NCBI GenBank assembly: GCA_964564545.1
Contig: CAZMBP010000054.1
Coordinates: forward strand, 62,001-126,000
Reading direction: 5' to 3'
Source: CAJQQY01 sp964564545
Lineage (GTDB): Bacteria > Bacteroidota > Bacteroidia > Chitinophagales > Saprospiraceae
DNA: 64,000 nucleotides
A program made the position numbers and the translations under genes. Below the pieces are notes generated by a model. The model saw only the letters and a program-made list of their open reading frames with translations. It made no database searches and was not told the DNA's origin. Position 1 is the stretch's first letter, and the number at the start of each line of letters is the position of its first letter. Of the stretch, positions 62,767 through 64,000 are shown in pieces.

Positions 62767-62940
62767 TCTTCTATTTTTTTAGATCTAAAAGTAGTCTTTT
62801 GAAATAAATTATGGAAACAGTCAAATTAAATTTTTGTTTTAGTTTACTAGGTTTTGCATATTGATGAAGCAGTTGGAAACGAAGAGGTAAATAGGAGATT
62901 TGGTTTGTAGAATAAAATGAATCTTAAATTAGAATTAAGT

Positions 62941-62980
62941 CCAAAAAAAAATCCTCGCACAAATTAATGTACGAGGATTT
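62941..62980 (-). terminator. Terminator hairpin without an obvious gene
   Basis: AAATCCTCGCAC (62949-62960) pairs with GTACGAGGATTT (62969-62980). The one imperfect position is G-U on the minus strand, and a U-run follows on that strand. The adjacent genes diverge. The rest of 62767-63120 shows nothing recognisable. Confidence 0.6.
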
Positions 62981-63123
62981 GCTTTTTTAAAAAGTAGCCC
63001 CTAGGGAAAACATATTGTTTTATTTTATATTTATTTATTTCTTTAAAGTACTGACTGTTAGATATTTACAATTTACTATGACACAAAAACGTGCATTTCA
63101 ACGCACCTAACTTAACAAATTGT

Positions 63124-63154
63124 TTGACCTTTTGTTGTACCTTTCTTACCTTTA
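63124..63154 (+). promoter_or_regulatory. Candidate promoter of the recombinase gene
   Basis: TTG (63124-63126, within TTTG), 20-base spacer, TACCTTTA (63147-63154), one base off the -7 consensus. A leader of about 16 bases would follow. Confidence 0.5.
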
Positions 63155-63175
63155 GGACAAGCAAAAAAGGTACAA
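63135..63175. repeat. Perfect 10-bp inverted repeat at the recombinase start
   Basis: TTGTACCTTT (63135-63144) and AAAGGTACAA (63166-63175), 21-base spacer, ending one base before the ATG at 63177. It overlaps the candidate promoter, so it may be an operator, a recombinase binding site or a leader hairpin. Confidence 0.7.
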
Positions 63176-63176
63176 T

Positions 63177-64000
63177 ATGGCAAACGTAAAACTAGTATTA
63201 CGACGTCACAAAATGACGACATCTGGAGAAGTTCCAGTCTATATCCGAATTACTCATCATCGAAAAACGAAATTCATTTCTCTTGGTATTAAAGTCATTC
63301 CTGAAAAAAATTGGAATAAAGAAACCCATAGAGTCAGGAGAAATTTTCCCAACTCTGGACGAGTAAATAAATTTATTGCTAAGAAACTAGCGGAAGCAGA
63401 AGCAATTGCTTTAGACCTTTCAACTAAACCACAAGGTTTTACTTCTCAAAATATAAAAGAGGAAATTATGGGTAAACCTTCGGGTTGTTATTTGACTTTT
63501 GGAGATAAGCAAGTTGAGAGATTAGAACAAGCTGAACAAGTTAGAACTGCCCTGAGGTACAAAGCCGTGATGAGTAAATTAAGAAAATTTCTTAAAGAGA
63601 AACCTTTTACCTTTGATGACTTTACCGTTTCTTTTTTATACGATTTTGAAGCTCATTTAAAATCAATCGGAAATGGGACTAATACCATTCACACTAATTT
63701 AAAAACACTTCGTTCGATTCTTTACATTGCCATCAAGGAAGATTTATTTCCTCAAGGGAAGAATCCATTTTTTAAATTCAAACTTAAAAAAGGAGTAACC
63801 AAAAAGAATCGATTGACTTTAGATGAAATGAAGAAATTAGAAAAATTACACTTAGATAAAAATCAAACAATTTATCATGTGCGAAATTTTTTCCTCTTTT
63901 CTTTTTATTGCGCTGGTATTCGAGTAGGTGATGGAATGCAATTGAAGTGGTCAAACCTTTCTGGAAATCGCCTTACTTATGTGATGTCAAAAACAGGATT
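63177..64000 (+). CDS. Tyrosine recombinase / integrase (3' part missing)
   Basis: 274 codons visible from the ATG at 63177; the frame is open at the right edge. The N-terminal arm-binding domain of the Bacteroidota integrase type (KLVLRRHKMTTSGEVPVYIR, then NWNKETHRV) is followed by a SAM-like core-binding domain (about 105-205) and the start of the catalytic domain. The catalytic arginine lies in FYCAGIRVGDGMQLKW, and YVMSKTG leads to the next motif. The histidine and tyrosine lie outside the window. Such enzymes move integrative elements or invert DNA; no attachment site or tRNA is recognised here. Confidence 0.9.
   Translation, partial: MANVKLVLRRHKMTTSGEVPVYIRITHHRKTKFISLGIKVIPEKNWNKETHRVRRNFPNSGRVNKFIAKKLAEAEAIALDLSTKPQGFTSQNIKEEIMGKPSGCYLTFGDKQVERLEQAEQVRTALRYKAVMSKLRKFLKEKPFTFDDFTVSFLYDFEAHLKSIGNGTNTIHTNLKTLRSILYIAIKEDLFPQGKNPFFKFKLKKGVTKKNRLTLDEMKKLEKLHLDKNQTIYHVRNFFLFSFYCAGIRVGDGMQLKWSNLSGNRLTYVMSKTG

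Noticed and set aside
62767..63176. tRNA gene as integration site of the recombinase
   Set aside because: No cloverleaf or T-loop sequence could be found on either strand.

Overview
The window is AT-rich (by eye about one third G+C) and reads as a chromosomal segment of a Bacteroidota bacterium, most likely Saprospiria-like or a related free-living lineage. The evidence is several type IX secretion (T9SS) C-terminal sorting domains, a short RpoD-type primary sigma factor, families largely confined to the phylum (DUF4252, DUF5362, DUF4349, DUF4465, DUF5686, choice-of-anchor B, WG-repeat lipoproteins), the absence of Shine-Dalgarno sequences, and repeated Bacteroidota-type -7 boxes (TAnnTTTG) ahead of genes. 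No rRNA, tRNA or CRISPR array was recognised.

Layout. 1-5.1 kb: the start of a DUF5686 outer-membrane protein, then OsmC, DUF1415, an N-terminally extended GAPDH and rpoD, all on the minus strand; rpoD has a long leader with two good promoters. 5.1-10.8 kb: a START-like protein, four tandem paralogous small membrane proteins that I cannot assign to a family, and an ECF sigma / anti-sigma / three-DUF4252 module with a recognisable ECF promoter and a closing terminator. 10.8-24.9 kb: a sortilin-like propeller protein, secreted and lipid-anchored proteins, NamZ-like muramidase, a DnaQ/GIY-YIG/UvrC-like fusion nuclease, pruA, coaD and a WG-repeat lipoprotein. 25-34 kb: OmpA-like protein, AIM6-like phosphodiesterase, EamA transporter, lpdA, O-antigen ligase-like protein, a half-length TolC-like protein and two DUF5362 proteins. 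34-45 kb: DinB-like protein, PD40-amidohydrolase, dapB, a cobalamin riboswitch controlling btuB, DUF4465 and CWC/DUF5522 genes, and a double-ATPase ABC protein whose start codon appears to be non-canonical. 45-62.8 kb: TPR protein, choice-of-anchor B protein, mutS2, an ankyrin protein, two large T9SS propeller proteins, aroC and a DUF4349 lipoprotein. From 63.2 kb a tyrosine recombinase runs off the right edge and may mark the start of a mobile region.

The most unusual feature is in the gaps. A large share of the intergenic spaces carry long imperfect inverted repeats belonging to at least eight unrelated sequence families, several present two or three times in 64 kb and some overlapping stop codons. 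Together with the four-gene membrane cassette, the start-codon-masking hairpin of the btuB leader and the missing start codon of the ABC protein, these are the parts most worth following up.
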